From positions 1 through 57,458 of the forward strand of contig JAGYIQ010000015.1 in NCBI GenBank assembly GCA_018402565.1: a stretch of 57,458 nucleotides of DNA. Direction: 5' to 3'. The first letter of the stretch is position 1; every line of letters begins with the position of its first letter. The notes below the pieces were generated by a model that searched no databases, was not told the DNA's origin, and saw only the letters and a list, made by a program, of their open reading frames with translations. The DNA comes from Pirellulaceae bacterium. Its GTDB lineage: Bacteria > Planctomycetota > Planctomycetia > Pirellulales > Pirellulaceae. Shown piece by piece: positions 26,563-38,115 of the stretch. The translations under genes were made by a program, and so were the position numbers.

Positions 26563-28000
26563 ATGACAAACGAAACCCCCCAGGAAAATTTTTCGGCGGC
26601 ACCGGAGATCAATCTCTCGGCGTTCCGCGTGTTGTTGGTCGACAATGATTCGGCCCATGTCTTCGCCATGACCGAGAGTCTGGAGCGGATCGGCTTCCTG
26701 TGTGTCTCGGCGACGTCGGGTCCCGAAGCGCGAAGTTGATCGAAAACGAGTTGTTCGACATCGTGGTCACCGATTTGGTGATGAGCGAAGTGGACGGCAT
26801 GAAGATCTTGAGTTGGCCAAGAAGAAGTTGCCGGACGCCGAAGTGATCTTGGTTACTGGGCATGCTTCGGTGCCGCGCGCCGTCGAGGCCATGCAGCAGG
26901 GGGCGTACAACTTTCTGGAAAAGCCCATCACGCCCAAACGCCTGCAGGCGATTGCTCGGCGGGCCGCCGACAGTTTGTTGCTCAAGCAGCAGAATCGGCA
27001 GCTGCACCATCGGCTGGACGAACGGTTTGGGTTCGAGAACCTGATCTACGCCAGTCACTCGATGAAGATGTTGGTGGAACGCTTGAAGAAGATTGCGCCG
27101 ACCGACGTGGGCGTGTTGATCACGGGTCAGACGGGGACGGGCAAGGACGTGATTGCCCAGGCGATCCACCAGAACAGTCCGCGGCGGAAGAAGCCGTTTG
27201 TGGCGATCAACACGGCGGCGGTGGCCGAGCACTTGGTGGAGAGCGAGTTGTTCGGGCACGTGAAGGGGGCGTTTACGGACGCGATTGGCGACCGGGTCGG
27301 CAAGTTCGAGTTTGCCAACGGCGGGACCTTGTTTTGGACGAGGTGGGCGACATGCCCATGCCCACGCAGACTCAGTTGCTGCGGGTGTTGGAGGAGCGGA
27401 AGATTACTCGGGTGGGCGACAACAAAGCCATCGATGTCAACGTCCGGGTCCTGGCGGCGACCAATAAGGACTTGGAACTGGAGATCCAACAGGGGCGTTT
27501 CCGCAGCGACCTCTACTATCGCCTGAAAATTGTCACTGTTCATCTGGATCCGTTGGACAAGCGACGCGAGGACATCATTCCACTGTGCGACTTCTTTCGT
27601 CGGCAGGCCAATAAGCGGTATGGAAAAGGCCGTCACGGGCTTCTCGCCGGAGTTGACTCGGTGGTTGTACCATTACCACTGGTACGGCAACGTGCGGCAG
27701 TTGAAGAACGTGATCGAGAGCATGGTGGTGATGGACAGCGACGGGGTCTTGGACTTGGACGATCTCTCGCCGGATCTCTACAACCCCGAAGAGGGGGTGG
27801 CGTTGGCCGAGGTACCGATGCCGTTGCCGGATGCCAATTCGGCCAATTTCTTGATTGGCAAGAGCTTAAAAGAGATCGAAGAGTGGGCGATTGGCGAGGC
27901 GTTGAAGGTGACCAGCGGGAATCGGGAAGAGACTGCCAAGATGTTAGGAATCAGCGAGCGGAACTTGTATCGCAAGTTGAAGGAATACGGGCTGAGTTGA
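26563..28000 (+). pseudogene. NtrC-like response regulator (receiver, AAA+, Fis domain), frameshifted
   Basis: Two-component regulator of the sigma-54 activator class. ATG 26563 begins the receiver (FRVLLVDNDSAHVFAM, phospho-Asp in DIVVTDLVMSEVDG, VTGHASV, Lys in FLEKPITP). The AAA+ domain has Walker A GQTGTGKD, then HVKGAFTDAIGDR, Walker B-like LDEVGDMPM and RFRSDLYYRL. The C terminus has a Fis-type helix-turn-helix (EETAKMLGISERNLYRKL). At least four frameshifts are needed, near 26730, 26805, 27335 and 27625. The GAFTGA loop that contacts sigma-54 reads GAFTDA here. If the frameshifts are errors, the intact protein is about 478 residues. No histidine kinase is adjacent. Confidence 0.88.
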
Positions 28001-28304
28001 GTTGGCCAGGTCGGATGGGTGGTTTGGCGCCCCCCCAGACTTGATTGGGCTGGTGGGTCCGCGTTGGTGGGGGGGGACTGCCCTAAAGGGCAGGCTCGGC
28101 GGCCCTGAAACGGGTGGAAGTCGGCCCGATCGGGCAAGAACTGGCGATTTTGGCGGTTCCTCGGCCCCAAAAGCGGGGAGTGGGTGGGTTAAATTTACGA
28201 GATACTCCGTTGACTTTCGGTCTAGCTTCGAGAACGATGGTAGCACCGTTGGTGGGGCCAGTGTCCGCAGGTAGCGTTGTATTGTGAAGTCGGTGGAGGT
28301 GGTT

Positions 28305-29761
28305 GTGTCAAAAGCAAGTTTAGTCGTGCTCGCGGTGGCGACCTTCGCAGTGGCCTGGATGGTACCGGCCGCAGCCCAGGCCCAGTTCTCTCGCGACGCC
28401 AAGTGGGTGCCCGATCAAGCGAACTCATTGATCTTGGTCAACGCCGACCGAGTCTTCCAGAGCGGGTTGGCCACTCAGGAGAAATGGTCACCTGAGCAGT
28501 CGTTCCAGCCGCGGCATGACGATCGTGCCGCCGGGAGTGGGCAAGGCGATGTTTGCCAGCCATTTTGACTACGTGATGATGGAACCGGTTTGGACCACAG
28601 GCGTGTTTGAAGTGGCCGATGCGAATGCTCGTTTGACACAAGCGGCCGAGCGTTGGGAGTCGACGGTCGAGGACTTTATGGGTCGAAAATCGGCGAGTCT
28701 CCGCGGCGACTTGTTTGGCGTTGTGCTGGATTCGGGTGTGATTGGTGTGATGGCACCGGGCAATCGTCAATCCGCTGCTCGTTGGGTGGGTGATGCTGAT
28801 GCCGGTCGAGCTCGAGTTTCCCCTACTTGGCTGATGCCATCAAGTTTGCGGATCAGAACGCTGAGGCCATCTTGGCGTTCGATTTGGCGAACGCGTTCTC
28901 TGTCGGTGAGGCTCGATCGGCCCTACTGCAGCAAGAGGGTTTGACGGGTCCGGAGATCGAGGCACTGTCGGCCGCTGCGGGTCGCTTGAAGGGTTTGACC
29001 TTGGGCATCACGGTCCGCGACAAGGCGTATAGCGCGATCAAGATCGATTTCCAAGACGGGACGACCGGCTTGGACAAGCTGAAGAACGCGTGATTCTGGA
29101 GTTGTTGTCGTCGAACGGCATGATGGTCGATGACTTCAATGATTGGGAAGTCGCGGTGCAAGGTTCCAGTGTGACGTTCTCTGGTTGGTTGACGGCCACG
29201 GGTTTGCGGACGGTCGGCATGTTGGTCAACCAGCCCGTACGTCTGCAGTTCTCGGGTGGGAAACCGCAGCAAGGGTCCGCGGAACTGGATACGGTGCAGA
29301 TCACTCGTGAGTTTGTCGACACCTTTGGAATTGTATTTCCGCGATTTGGAGCAATTCATTGTTGAGCGTCGTTCTTCGGCACCCTGAGCGTATTCGCTGT
29401 GGTTCGACAAGTATGCCAACAAGATCGACTCGATGTCGATCACGGGAGTCGACCCAGCGGTGGTCGAGTTTGCAGCCGGGATGTCGCGAGAGTTCCGCAA
29501 TGTCGCCCTGATTTTGACTCTGTAGCCAAGGCAAGATCGACACCCGCACGATTTCCGACGTCGATTACAGTGGGTCGTATGGTTACGATTACAGGCTATG
29601 GCTACCGATCGGGTAACGTTTCGCGAAATGCGGCGGCCCGCAAATTGGCCAAGACGGAAGAATCCGCGGCGGCCGCGGCGGCAGCCAAGGAAGTCATGCA
29701 AGACTTGCGAAACCAGTTTGGTGATCTGCGGCGTGACATCGAATCTCGGTTTGGCGGCTAA
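28305..29761 (+). pseudogene. Secreted hypothetical protein, frameshifted
   Basis: No family name is known to me. GTG 28305 follows GGAGG at suitable distance and begins a signal peptide (SLVVLAVATFAVAW...) with a likely cleavage after AAAQA. Fragments in different frames continue in order: WVPDQANSLILVNADRVF, ASHFDYVMMEPVW, GRKSASLRGDLFGVVLDSG, FADQNAEAILAFDLANAF, LTLGITVRDKAYSAIKIDF, MMVDDFNDWEVAVQGSSV, and a helical C terminus ending DLRRDIESRFGG. At least four frame changes are required. The mixture of short strands and charged helices suggests a periplasmic soluble protein. The upstream gap 28001-28304 shows nothing. Confidence 0.7.
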
Positions 29762-29883
29762 GCCTCCGAGCCACAATTGCTAGAGTTTGAACGCGGCGTC
29801 TCCTTGGGGGCGTCGCGTTTTGCTATTTAACCGTACAATTTGGACTGGTGGTTTGAATCACCCCGTGGATCAGGAGAAAGTCG

Positions 29884-30970
29884 ATGCGAGTTAACGATGG
29901 GCTGGAGTTGCAGCGGAGTGTTGTCTTTGGCGACGGGGCCTCGGGAGTTGCTCCGACGGGCCTGGTGCGTGGGAGCGGGACTGGGACTGGCGATCGGCTG
30001 GTTGGGATGCCCCTTGGTTGAACTGGGCGCTCAGGCTCCCCAGGCCGGTGTGGCTCCCCCGGCCAGTGTGGCAGCCCCGGCCTCGTTATCTGGAGCGTCT
30101 TCTCAAGCGGCGGTTGCTGACGAACTGACGCCCGCGGCTGCCGAGTTGCGTGAGCTGTCGGGCAAGTTGTCCGCGGCTTTGAGTGCGGGGGATGCGGCTG
30201 GGGTGGCCCAGTTGTTTGTGGAGGGTGGCGAGTTGATCGACGAGGGCGGCGTGATGCATCGCGGCCGGGCGGAGATCCAGGACTTGGTGGCTGCGTTTGC
30301 GACCAAGTTTCCGGACCGCAGGTGGTGGCTGAGCCGGAATCGTTGCGGGCGGCTGGCCCGATCATGATCGAGGATGGAACGCGTGATTACGGCGGCGGGA
30401 TGGCAGTGTCGCTGTGATTCGATTCACGGCAGTGTTGGTGCAGACGGCGGAGGGTTGGCGGATCGCCTCGGTGCGAGATTTCCCCGACGAGTTCCCCGTG
30501 CGCCGGGCGAATTGCTGCAAACGTTGGATTGGATGATTGGCGAATGGGTCAACGAGGGCGTCGATGGACGCGTCTCGATCAAGTACCAGTGGTCGGAGGA
30601 CCGGAATTTTATCTTGGGTGAGTTCGTCGTATCGAGCGAGGGGCAGGTGGTTGCGAAGAGCTCGCAACGCATTGGTTGGGACCCGCGGACGGGCAAGCCA
30701 CGCAGTTGGTTGTTTGATTCCGACGGCGGATTCTCGGAGGCCGAGTGGACGCCGACCGAAACGGGCTGGATGTTGCGTTCCGCCGCGGTTTTGCCGGACG
30801 GCAGTACAGGATCCGCGACCGTCCGAATGGAGATAGAAGACGCCAATCGCTTCCGACTCGCGGGCAAAGACCGAGTGATCGGCAATCAAACGGGCGAGGA
30901 CTTTGAGTTGACGGTTGTGCAGAGCGAACATCCGCGAGTGAGCGACGAATGGTCGAGGCGGGCGTGCTGA
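29884..30970 (+). pseudogene. Secreted SnoaL/DUF4440-like protein, frameshifted
   Basis: An AGGAG seven bases before ATG 29884 marks the start. The signal peptide core (WCVGAGLGLAIGWLGCPL) is read in a neighbouring frame. The first domain (AAELRELSGKLSAALSAGDAAGVAQLFVEGGE and following) has the look of the NTF2-like SnoaL/DUF4440 fold. After at least two frame changes a second domain begins with LLQTLDWMIGEWVNEG and runs through SSQRIGWDPRTGKPRSWLFD to the stop at 30968-30970. This two-domain design occurs in planctomycete proteins annotated as SgcJ/EcaC-like (my recollection, not checked). No catalytic residue is identified. Confidence 0.7.
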
Positions 30971-31030
30971 TCCGCCAGAGTGGCCCTGAGGGGCCTGGGG
31001 TTTTGGGAACTGGATATGAGGAGCATGGCA

Positions 31031-33426
31031 ATGCGTAGCGTTTTCTGCGGTTTGACATTGGCAGCGATTGTGGTGACTGTGTTGGTGCTGTGTCAGCCAG
31101 AGACGGTATTGGCCCAGCGTGGCGGTGGTGGCGGCGGTCGACCGTCGTTGGGGCACGTGGGTGGCGGTGGGGTCAAGCATGCTGGCGGAGGTGGTGGGAA
31201 CTTCAAAATGCCCTCCAGCGGTGCTCGCTCTGACCGGCCATGCCAGCCAATCGACCAGTCGTTAGGCAACGCTCACTCGGGCGGTATGTCCAATATGCAA
31301 AATATGGCGAATCGAGCCAATCCGGCCAACATGGCCAATCGAGCTGGCGGGGCGACTCGTCCTCAGACTGGGAATTTACCCAGTCAACGTCCGGCCCCGA
31401 ATTTACCGTCGGGGGCGGTGGTGGTCGACCCAACGTGCCCAACATGGGCTTGGATCGTCCTTCGTTGGGTGGGGTCGGGGGCCCGACGACTCGGCCGGGC
31501 GCCGGGCCAACGGCGCGGGCGGGCGTTTGCCATCGGGCGCCTGACGACCTCGACCGGGCCCCTGGGGGCGTGGGATCGGCCGAACCCTGGCCAGTCGACT
31601 CGGCCGGCCCCGCTGCCGCAGGGACCAGGGACTCGGCCGTCATTGCCCAACGATTTAGGGGGATTGGGTGGGAATCGTCCCAGTCTGCCGATGGGGGAGC
31701 GTCCGACGGTGCGACCGCCGCAGACCAAGCCACCGTTGTCGCGGCCGACACCCGACAGACCTACGACTCGGCCGGGCGACTTGGATCGCCCAACGACTCG
31801 GCCTGTCCCCGATCGCCCAACGACTCGGCTCTGTCCCCTGATCGTCCTACGACTCGGCCTCGTCCCCGATCGTCCTACGACTCGGCCTGTTCCCTGATCG
31901 CCCTGCCCCGTTGCCGGGTGAAGTGAACCGTCCGACGACTCCGCCCGAATCGTCCGACCTCGATAAACCGACCTCGGCAATGCTCGGCCGCTGCCTCGGC
32001 GACTTGACTCGGCCAGCCCCTGGCGATTTGACTCGTCCCGGTGGTGCTCGGCCCTTGCCTGGCGATCCGACTCGGCCGAATGTCCGACCGGAGACTCGGC
32101 CGGTACCGCCGGTTTATGGCAAGCCCAATCGGCCTGGTTTTGGCGACAACACGGTGATCAACAATCGTCCGATCATTGATGGAAATCAGGTTAATATTGG
32201 CAATGATTCAAATCGTCAATATTAATCAGAATATCAATAATAATTTTTACAATCGGCCGAATTGGGATTTTGATCCTGGGTACAGTCGACCTGCGTGGGG
32301 TGGGCGGCAACTATTGGCACGATCGTTGGCATCATCACCAGTGTGCACAACCACCACGGCTGGTACAACGGCTGCTGGCACGGCTATTGGGGTAGCCGTT
32401 GGTACGCGCCGGTCTCTGTACGTTGCGGTCGGCTGGGGATTGGGGGCGTGGGCCAGCAGTTGGTCGAATCAGCCCGTGATCTACGCGAATCCGTACGTGG
32501 TCAATCAACCTCCGCAATCGATTGTTTACGACTATTCGCAGCCGGTTGAAATCAACAGTTATGTCACGGCCGGCGAGGGATGGCCCAGCCGACGCGTCCG
32601 GAACCGCAGCTGGCGGAACAGCAGGCCTTGTCGGTGTTTGACGAGGGCTTGGATCGGTTCGAGCGGGGCGAATACTCCAGCTGCCTTGGCCAAGTTTGAC
32701 CAAGCCTTGCGGGGTGTTGCCCGGGGACGCCGTCGTGCACGAGGTCCGATGTTTGACGCTGTCTGCGTTGGGCGACTACACGGCAGCGGCGGCGGGTTTG
32801 AACTCGTTGTTGTCCTCTGCTCCCCGGCATGGATTGGACGTCGGTCAGCAGTTTGTACGGCGAGGTCGAGGACTACACCACCCAGCGCGCAAGTTGGAGC
32901 AATTCGTCGATACGCGTTCCGAGGATGCGGCGGCTCGGTTTATCTTGGCCTACCAGTACTTGATGTTGGGCGAGCAGGATTTGGCGGTGGCGATGTTGCG
33001 CGAGGTGACTCGCTTGCAGCCCCAAGACAGCGTGGCCGCTCGCATGTTGACGGCGTTGGATCCGCCGCCGGCTCCGAGCTGAATCGCGGGCCAACGTGAG
33101 CCGTGCCGCAGAAGCTCCGACCGACGATGCGACCGCCGGGCTGGAGACGGACCTTGTCGGCCAGTGGCGAGCGACGTCGGAACAAGCGACGATCGAATTG
33201 ACGATCCGAGAGGACTTTCACGTTTGTCTGGCAGGTGCGATCACCCGATCAACCCACGATCGAATTGTCGGGCAACTTTGCGGGTACGGAGAGTGGTATT
33301 GAGTTGATCACGACCGAGCAAGTGTGTTGGCGGGTACTGTGGTTTCGGGAGGACCGGACGCCTGACTTTCCACATTTCGGAGGCGGCAGCGTCGGATCCA
33401 GGTTTGAGTTTCAAGCGAGTGAAATA
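31031..33426 (+). pseudogene. Secreted Pro/Arg/Thr-repeat protein with TPR and C-terminal lipocalin-like segment, frameshifted
   Basis: ATG 31031 has AGGAG seven bases upstream and starts a signal peptide (SVFCGLTLAAIVVTVLVL) ending in VLAQ. A Gly-rich stretch, then Asn/Met/Ala repeats (MQNMANRANPANM) and many copies of a [DP]-R-P-T-T-R-P motif follow, spread over all three frames. Next come NRPIIDGNQVNIGNDSN, an Asn/Tyr/His/Trp-rich segment (HNHHGWYNGCWHGYWG), and a TPR domain (LSVFDEGLDRFERGEYSSCL, FILAYQYLMLGEQDLAVAML). The stop at 33082 is probably artificial. LVGQWRATSEQATIELTI to DPGLSFKRVK, ending at TAG 33426, resembles the last domain of such planctomycete proteins. At least six frame changes are needed. 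Confidence 0.68.
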
Positions 33427-33500
33427 GTTCTCGAGGAGCTCCGGCCCCAGCGAACGCGGGTGACAGGCGTCGACGTCCGATCGGTGGGCGTCGTCGCTCT

Positions 33501-33578
33501 GGTCCTGTTTTGTGCTGGTCCTGTTTGCAGCTGGTCCTGTTTGCTGGCTGGTCCAGTTTTGCGCTGGTCCGGTTTTGC
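33501..33578. repeat. Short GCTGGTCCTGTTTTG-type tandem repeat
   Basis: Five imperfect copies of a 15-17-base unit built on CTGGTCC(T/A)GTTT(G/T) lie between the secreted-protein gene and mutL. No coding role is apparent. Confidence 0.6.
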
Positions 33579-33717
33579 GTTGTAGCGCTAGCGATGGTGC
33601 ATCGGTTGATTGGCTCACGGATACCCAAGCCGCCAGGGATCAGCGATAATTTGTTGAGGAGAGTCGTCCCGCCGTTCGGGTTGAGGCCACCAGGATGTCT
33701 TATGAGGATGTTAGGAA

Positions 33718-36023
33718 GTGCCACAGATACGACAGCTGCCCACCAGTGTGATCAACAAGATTGCAGCGGGTGAAGTGATCGAGCGACCGTCGAGTGTCGT
33801 GAAGGAGTTGGTCGAAAATAGCGTTGACGCGGGTGCGACCTCGGATCGACGTCCTGATTGAAAAGGGCGGCTTCGGACTTGATCCGCATTGCGGACAATG
33901 GTTGCGGCATCGATCCGGACTCAATTGAGTTGGCGGTCAGTCCGCATTGCCACCAGCAAGATTATCTCAGCTGACGATCTGTTCTCGGTGGCATCGATGG
34001 GTTTTCGCGGCGAGGCTCTGGCTTCGATTGCCGAGGTCAGTCAGTTCATGATTCGCAGCCGGACCGCTGATTCGACGGGGGCATCAATTGGTGGTCAATG
34101 GCGGCGAGCGACAAGGGATCGATCCCTGTGGATGTCCGGTTGGGACGATCGTGGAGGTCCGCAACTTATTCTTCAATACGCCCGTGCGACGTGAAGTTTC
34201 TCAAAACGGCTCAAACGGAGATGGGGCATATCATCGAGGCCTTTACGCGGATTGCGTTGGCTTATCCGGAGGTGCACTTTACGCTGACGCACTAATGGGA
34301 AACAGTTGCACGAGTTGCCACCGACGATGAGTTGGGCGGAGCGGATTGGGCATTTTTTTCAGCGACGAGATCCAGCAGAATTTGATCTCGGTGGAGAGCC
34401 AGCACGTAGGGCATCAGAGTTGAGCAGGGTTTGTGGTTACGCCCTCGGTCAGTCGCCTCGCACAATCGCATGCAATACTGTCTCTCAATGGTCGGTTCTA
34501 TTTCGCGATCGGGCCCTGCAGCACGTGCTGACCGAATCGTACCAGTGGGCTGTTGATGACGGGTCGGTTTCCGATCAGTCTTTTTGCGATTAAAATGCCT
34601 CCATGCACCAGGTTCGATGTTCAACGTGCATCCCGCCAAGTTGGAGGTGCGTTTCCAGGAGAGTGGAAGCTCGTACAGTCAATTGTTGGGCACCTTGCGG
34701 AGTCGTTTTTGTCGGCAGACTTGGCGAGAAAGTGCAGTGGAGCCGCAAGATGTGGCAGGGCAAGCGGCCGATGATGCGGATCCATTCGACCCGTTCCCCG
34801 CTCGCGTCGCTGGCCACGGAAGTGGCTTGTGATCCGGACCTCATTGCGACAGAAGTTGGCCTCCGTGGGCCGTTGGACGCATGGGCTCGCGGAGGACTGC
34901 AGCAGCAGCGTCTGCCGGTGACCACCGGACGCGGCGAGGTGGGAACTGGACAGGGACCGCCGGATCGCGCTCGAGTCGGCTGAAGCTGAGGGTGTCGGAC
35001 CGTTTTGCGGGGGCGAGATACTGGGGCTGCCCATGTCGCTCTAACCGGACTCTTGCTCTGCCTCACTTTGTGATTCCGCCTCGAGTGACAGCGGTGGGTG
35101 CGACGACGAGTCCTGCGCCGGGCCGAGTCGGGGTGGGCGGGCTGAAGCGGTGGCTGGGGGGTACAAAGCGATCGCGGGGCGCTGCGAGGACTTGGCCGGA
35201 CTTTCGCAAGTTTCCCGACGACTCTCGACCGTGGGCACCGGGCGGTTCGGGGCTGCGGTCGACCGAGCCGAGCCGGGGCGAGGCCCGTTGGGAATGCGGC
35301 GGTTGGGAATGCGGCGGTTGGGAATGCGCTGGCCCGTGGCGACGGGAGCCGGCCGTCGAGTCGGAGGGAGGGCGATGCCCACCGGGGGCTCGGCAATCCG
35401 AGTCTGTCGCGACACGCGCCGATCCCCACGGCGCATGTGCAGGTGACGCCGCGAGTGCAGGTGCTGCAGGTCCAGCAACGGTACTTGGTGTGCGAGATGG
35501 AAGAGGGCATGGTGGTGATCGACCAGCATGCCTTGCATGAAGCGGATTCTGTACGAACAAATCAAGACGCGGATGATGTCGGGCAACTTGGAGACCCAGC
35601 GGCTGCTGGTGCCACAGCCGGTGGATCTGACTCCATCCGAGGCCGCGGCGGTGTTGGAAGTGCAGGCCGAGTTGGCGGGGATTGGCTTGGGTGTCGAGAG
35701 CTTTGGGGGAGTACGGTGTTGATCACCAGCTATCCGTCGCTGCTACAATCGCACAATTTGGCAGAATTGGTACGAGTGGTCGTCGATCAATTGGCCCAGG
35801 GCAAACAGCGGCCCGACCCGCAGGATTGGTTGGATCATATGCATGGCCACCATGGCCTCGCAAAGCGGCCGTAAAGGCCGGCGATCGGCTCAGTCAGGCG
35901 GAGATGCTGGCGTTGATCGAGCATCGCGACCTCTGCCGGGACGCCCATCATTGTCCGCACGGCCGCCCCAGTTGGCTGGTTTTTTCCAAAGAAGAGCTGG
36001 ATAAAAAGTTCAAGAGGATTTGA
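33718..36023 (+). pseudogene. mutL: DNA mismatch repair protein MutL, frameshifted
   Basis: GHKL-type ATPase that links MutS to strand incision. The start GTG 33718 begins PQIRQLPTSVINKIAAGEVI, the hallmark N terminus. ATP-site pieces ERPSSVVKELVENSVDAGA, IRIADNGCGID and MGFRGEALASIAEVS follow in different frames. The C-terminal dimerisation half contains VIDQHALHE followed, after a one-base correction, by RILYE. That matches the DQHA-x2-E-x4-E endonuclease motif of MutL from bacteria lacking MutH. The end SKEELDKKFKRI is typical. At least ten frame changes are needed across 2.3 kb. Because mutS is intact and the motifs survive, sequence error is likelier than decay. The linker region (34.8-35.4 kb) is low-complexity and hard to frame. 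Confidence 0.9.
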
Positions 36024-36218
36024 AGCCTCCCAAATTATCAAGCACAATATCCAAGGGGCCGGGCGGCGACGCGGTTTGGCTGGGGGCGTAGGACTGGCAT
36101 CCGACGGGGGCTAGGGCTGATCTTTCCCTCCGCTTGGCTGGTGGGACTCACGGTAACCACGTGTTGCTGGTTCCAGCCGCTTCCATTTTCCATTCGAATT
36201 TAGCTGAAATTCCAACCC

Positions 36219-37727
36219 ATGATTTGCGTAACGGTTGCTCGCGGTCGCCACCGCATGGCTCAGGCGGAACACCAGATGTTGGCCGAGCAGAAGATCCCGG
36301 TTGACCGAACTGCGAGAGTGGACTTCATTACGCATGACGTCGATATTCCGCGGTTGTTGCGGGACCGCCCACGCCGGTGTTGGTGACCTGCCGACGTCCG
36401 CAGGATGGCGGGCGGTGGCGATTACAGCGAGGAGCAGCGGCTGACGTTGTTGCGGACGGCGATTGCACAGGGCGCCGAGTACGTGGACTTGGAGTGGGAC
36501 GTGGCCTTGCAAGTGCGGCGGTACGGAGCTACCAAGCGAGTGGTTTCGTACCACAATTTTCAAGAGACGCCGGCCAATCTACCCGCGATCTGGGAGAAGA
36601 TGCGGGCTTTGATCCGGACATCATCAAGATCGCCACGATGGCCAACGCCCTGAGGGATAACTGGGTGACTTTGGGCACTCACCAAAAACGCCGACATCCC
36701 TGACGGTGGCGTTCTGCATGGGCGATATGGGGAACCCCAGTCGGATCTCTGTGGCAAGTCTCGGCGCTCCTGTTTACCTTCGCCTCCATCTCGTCGGAAA
36801 AGCAATCTGGCGCTTCGGTCAGATCTCAGTTTGATGTCATGCGCAACTACCTACCACTACTGACGACATCAAGCCCCTCGACCAAGATTTTGGGTGTGAT
36901 CGCGGATCCGGTCGCACAGCATGAGTCCCGTGATTCATAACGCCTGCTGCGCAAAGATGGATTGGATGTGGTGTACTTGCCCTTCCGTGTCCCGAGCGAG
37001 GGGTTGGATGCTTTTATCCAACAAGCGGCCAAATTCGATGTGTGTGGGGGCTGAGCGTCACGATCCCGCACAAGGAGGCGGATCCTCCGCTGCGTCAACG
37101 ACATCGACAACGACGTCTCGGCGGTCAGAGCTCGCAATACCGTGTTGTTCCGTAAGAACCTGCGCGAGGGCAAAACACGGATATTTCGGCGGCCATGCAA
37201 GTGCTGCGGCGAGCCTGCGAAGTGCCGGATGACCAAGCTATGGGATTCCAGGCGCAGCAAGGCCCTGGTCTTGGCGCGCGGCGGCGCAGGCCGCGGCATT
37301 GCTGGGGATTGCAGAAACAAGAGCGCGCGTGCCTACATTTCCGCTCTGCAATCGCCAGCAAGCAGACGTGATCGCTGCCGATCTCTGAAGATCAGATTCC
37401 CTGGAGTGGGAGACTCGGCAAAACTTCACGGGCGACCTGTTGATCAACGGCACGCCCGTCGGCATGTTCCCCAACATGAACGAGACCCCGTTCCCGGCCG
37501 AGGCCATGCAGGAGGGGATGGTCGTATTCGATACGATCTACAATCCGCAGAACACGTTGTTGATCAAACAAGCCAAGGCAGCGGTTGCCGGGTCGTGTAC
37601 GGCAGCGACATGTTCATCGAGCAAGCGGCGATGCAGTGCAAATACTTTTACGGGCCGCACTGCCGACAAAACCGTGATGGCCGAAGCCCTTCGTCGCGCG
37701 ATCAACCCCGCCAAGTACGCCGATTGA
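36219..37727 (+). pseudogene. Bifunctional 3-dehydroquinate dehydratase/shikimate dehydrogenase, frameshifted
   Basis: Two consecutive steps of the shikimate (aromatic amino acid) pathway in one polypeptide. From ATG 36219, MICVTVARGRHRMAQAEHQM begins a type I dehydroquinase. RLTLLRTAIAQGAEYVDLEWD, RVVSYHNFQETP and DIIKIATMANAL (with the Schiff-base Lys of type I enzymes) follow. The second half is an AroE domain: STKILGVIADPVAQHES, VVYLPFRVPSEGLDAFI, LSVTIPHKEA and, near the end, LINGTPVGMFPNMNETPFP and LRRAINPAKYAD. At least eight frame changes are required. The fusion order is the one seen in planctomycetes and plants. It is a housekeeping enzyme, so real loss would make the strain an aromatic amino-acid auxotroph unless a second copy exists. 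Confidence 0.88.
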
Positions 37728-37737
37728 TCCCGGGGAG

Positions 37738-37848
37738 TGGGTCGGGCCCAGTGACCTCGGGGCCCAGTGACCTCGGGGCCCAGTGACCTCGGGGCCCAGT
37801 GACCTCGGGGCCCAGTGACCTCGGGGCCCAGTGACCTCTGGGCCCGTG
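37738..37848. repeat. 16-bp tandem repeat (GGGCCCAGTGACCTCG)
   Basis: About seven nearly perfect head-to-tail copies follow the aroDE stop codon. The unit contains the palindrome GGGCCC. The last copy changes CTCG to CTCT. No coding role is seen. Confidence 0.92.
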
Positions 37849-37897
37849 CAGCTTGTGGACGCGTTCGCTAAAAAACACAAACGCAAAAATAAGTCTT

Positions 37898-37975
37898 ATT
37901 GTGCCTTGGCTACACCGCCGCTGTCGGCTTCATGCCGGCGGGGCGATGACTGACCGGCTACCGCCATCCCCAGTC
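37898..37975. repeat. Repeat family C, single copy
   Basis: The segment shows GTGCCTTGGCTACACCGCC, then GTCGGCTTCATGCCGGCG and GCGATGACTGACCGGCTACC, matching the copy near 23199-23265. It lies in the 390-bp gap between aroDE and the MFS gene. The remainder of that gap up to 38115 shows nothing recognisable. Confidence 0.75.
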
Positions 37976-38115
37976 TACTCGATCCGCTGGGTCGTCTACT
38001 CGGCCAGCTGGGTCGAAAGCGTTCGTCGCGAGTTCTCGAAGAACTTGCCGTGTTGTCGTTGTTTTGAGTTCCATTTATCGCATTGTGGGCCCGTATGTTC
38101 TTGATCAGTGACGGA

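Noticed and set aside
34881..35586. Arg/Pro-rich open frames in the mutL region
   Set aside because: They are out-of-frame translations of the low-complexity MutL linker.
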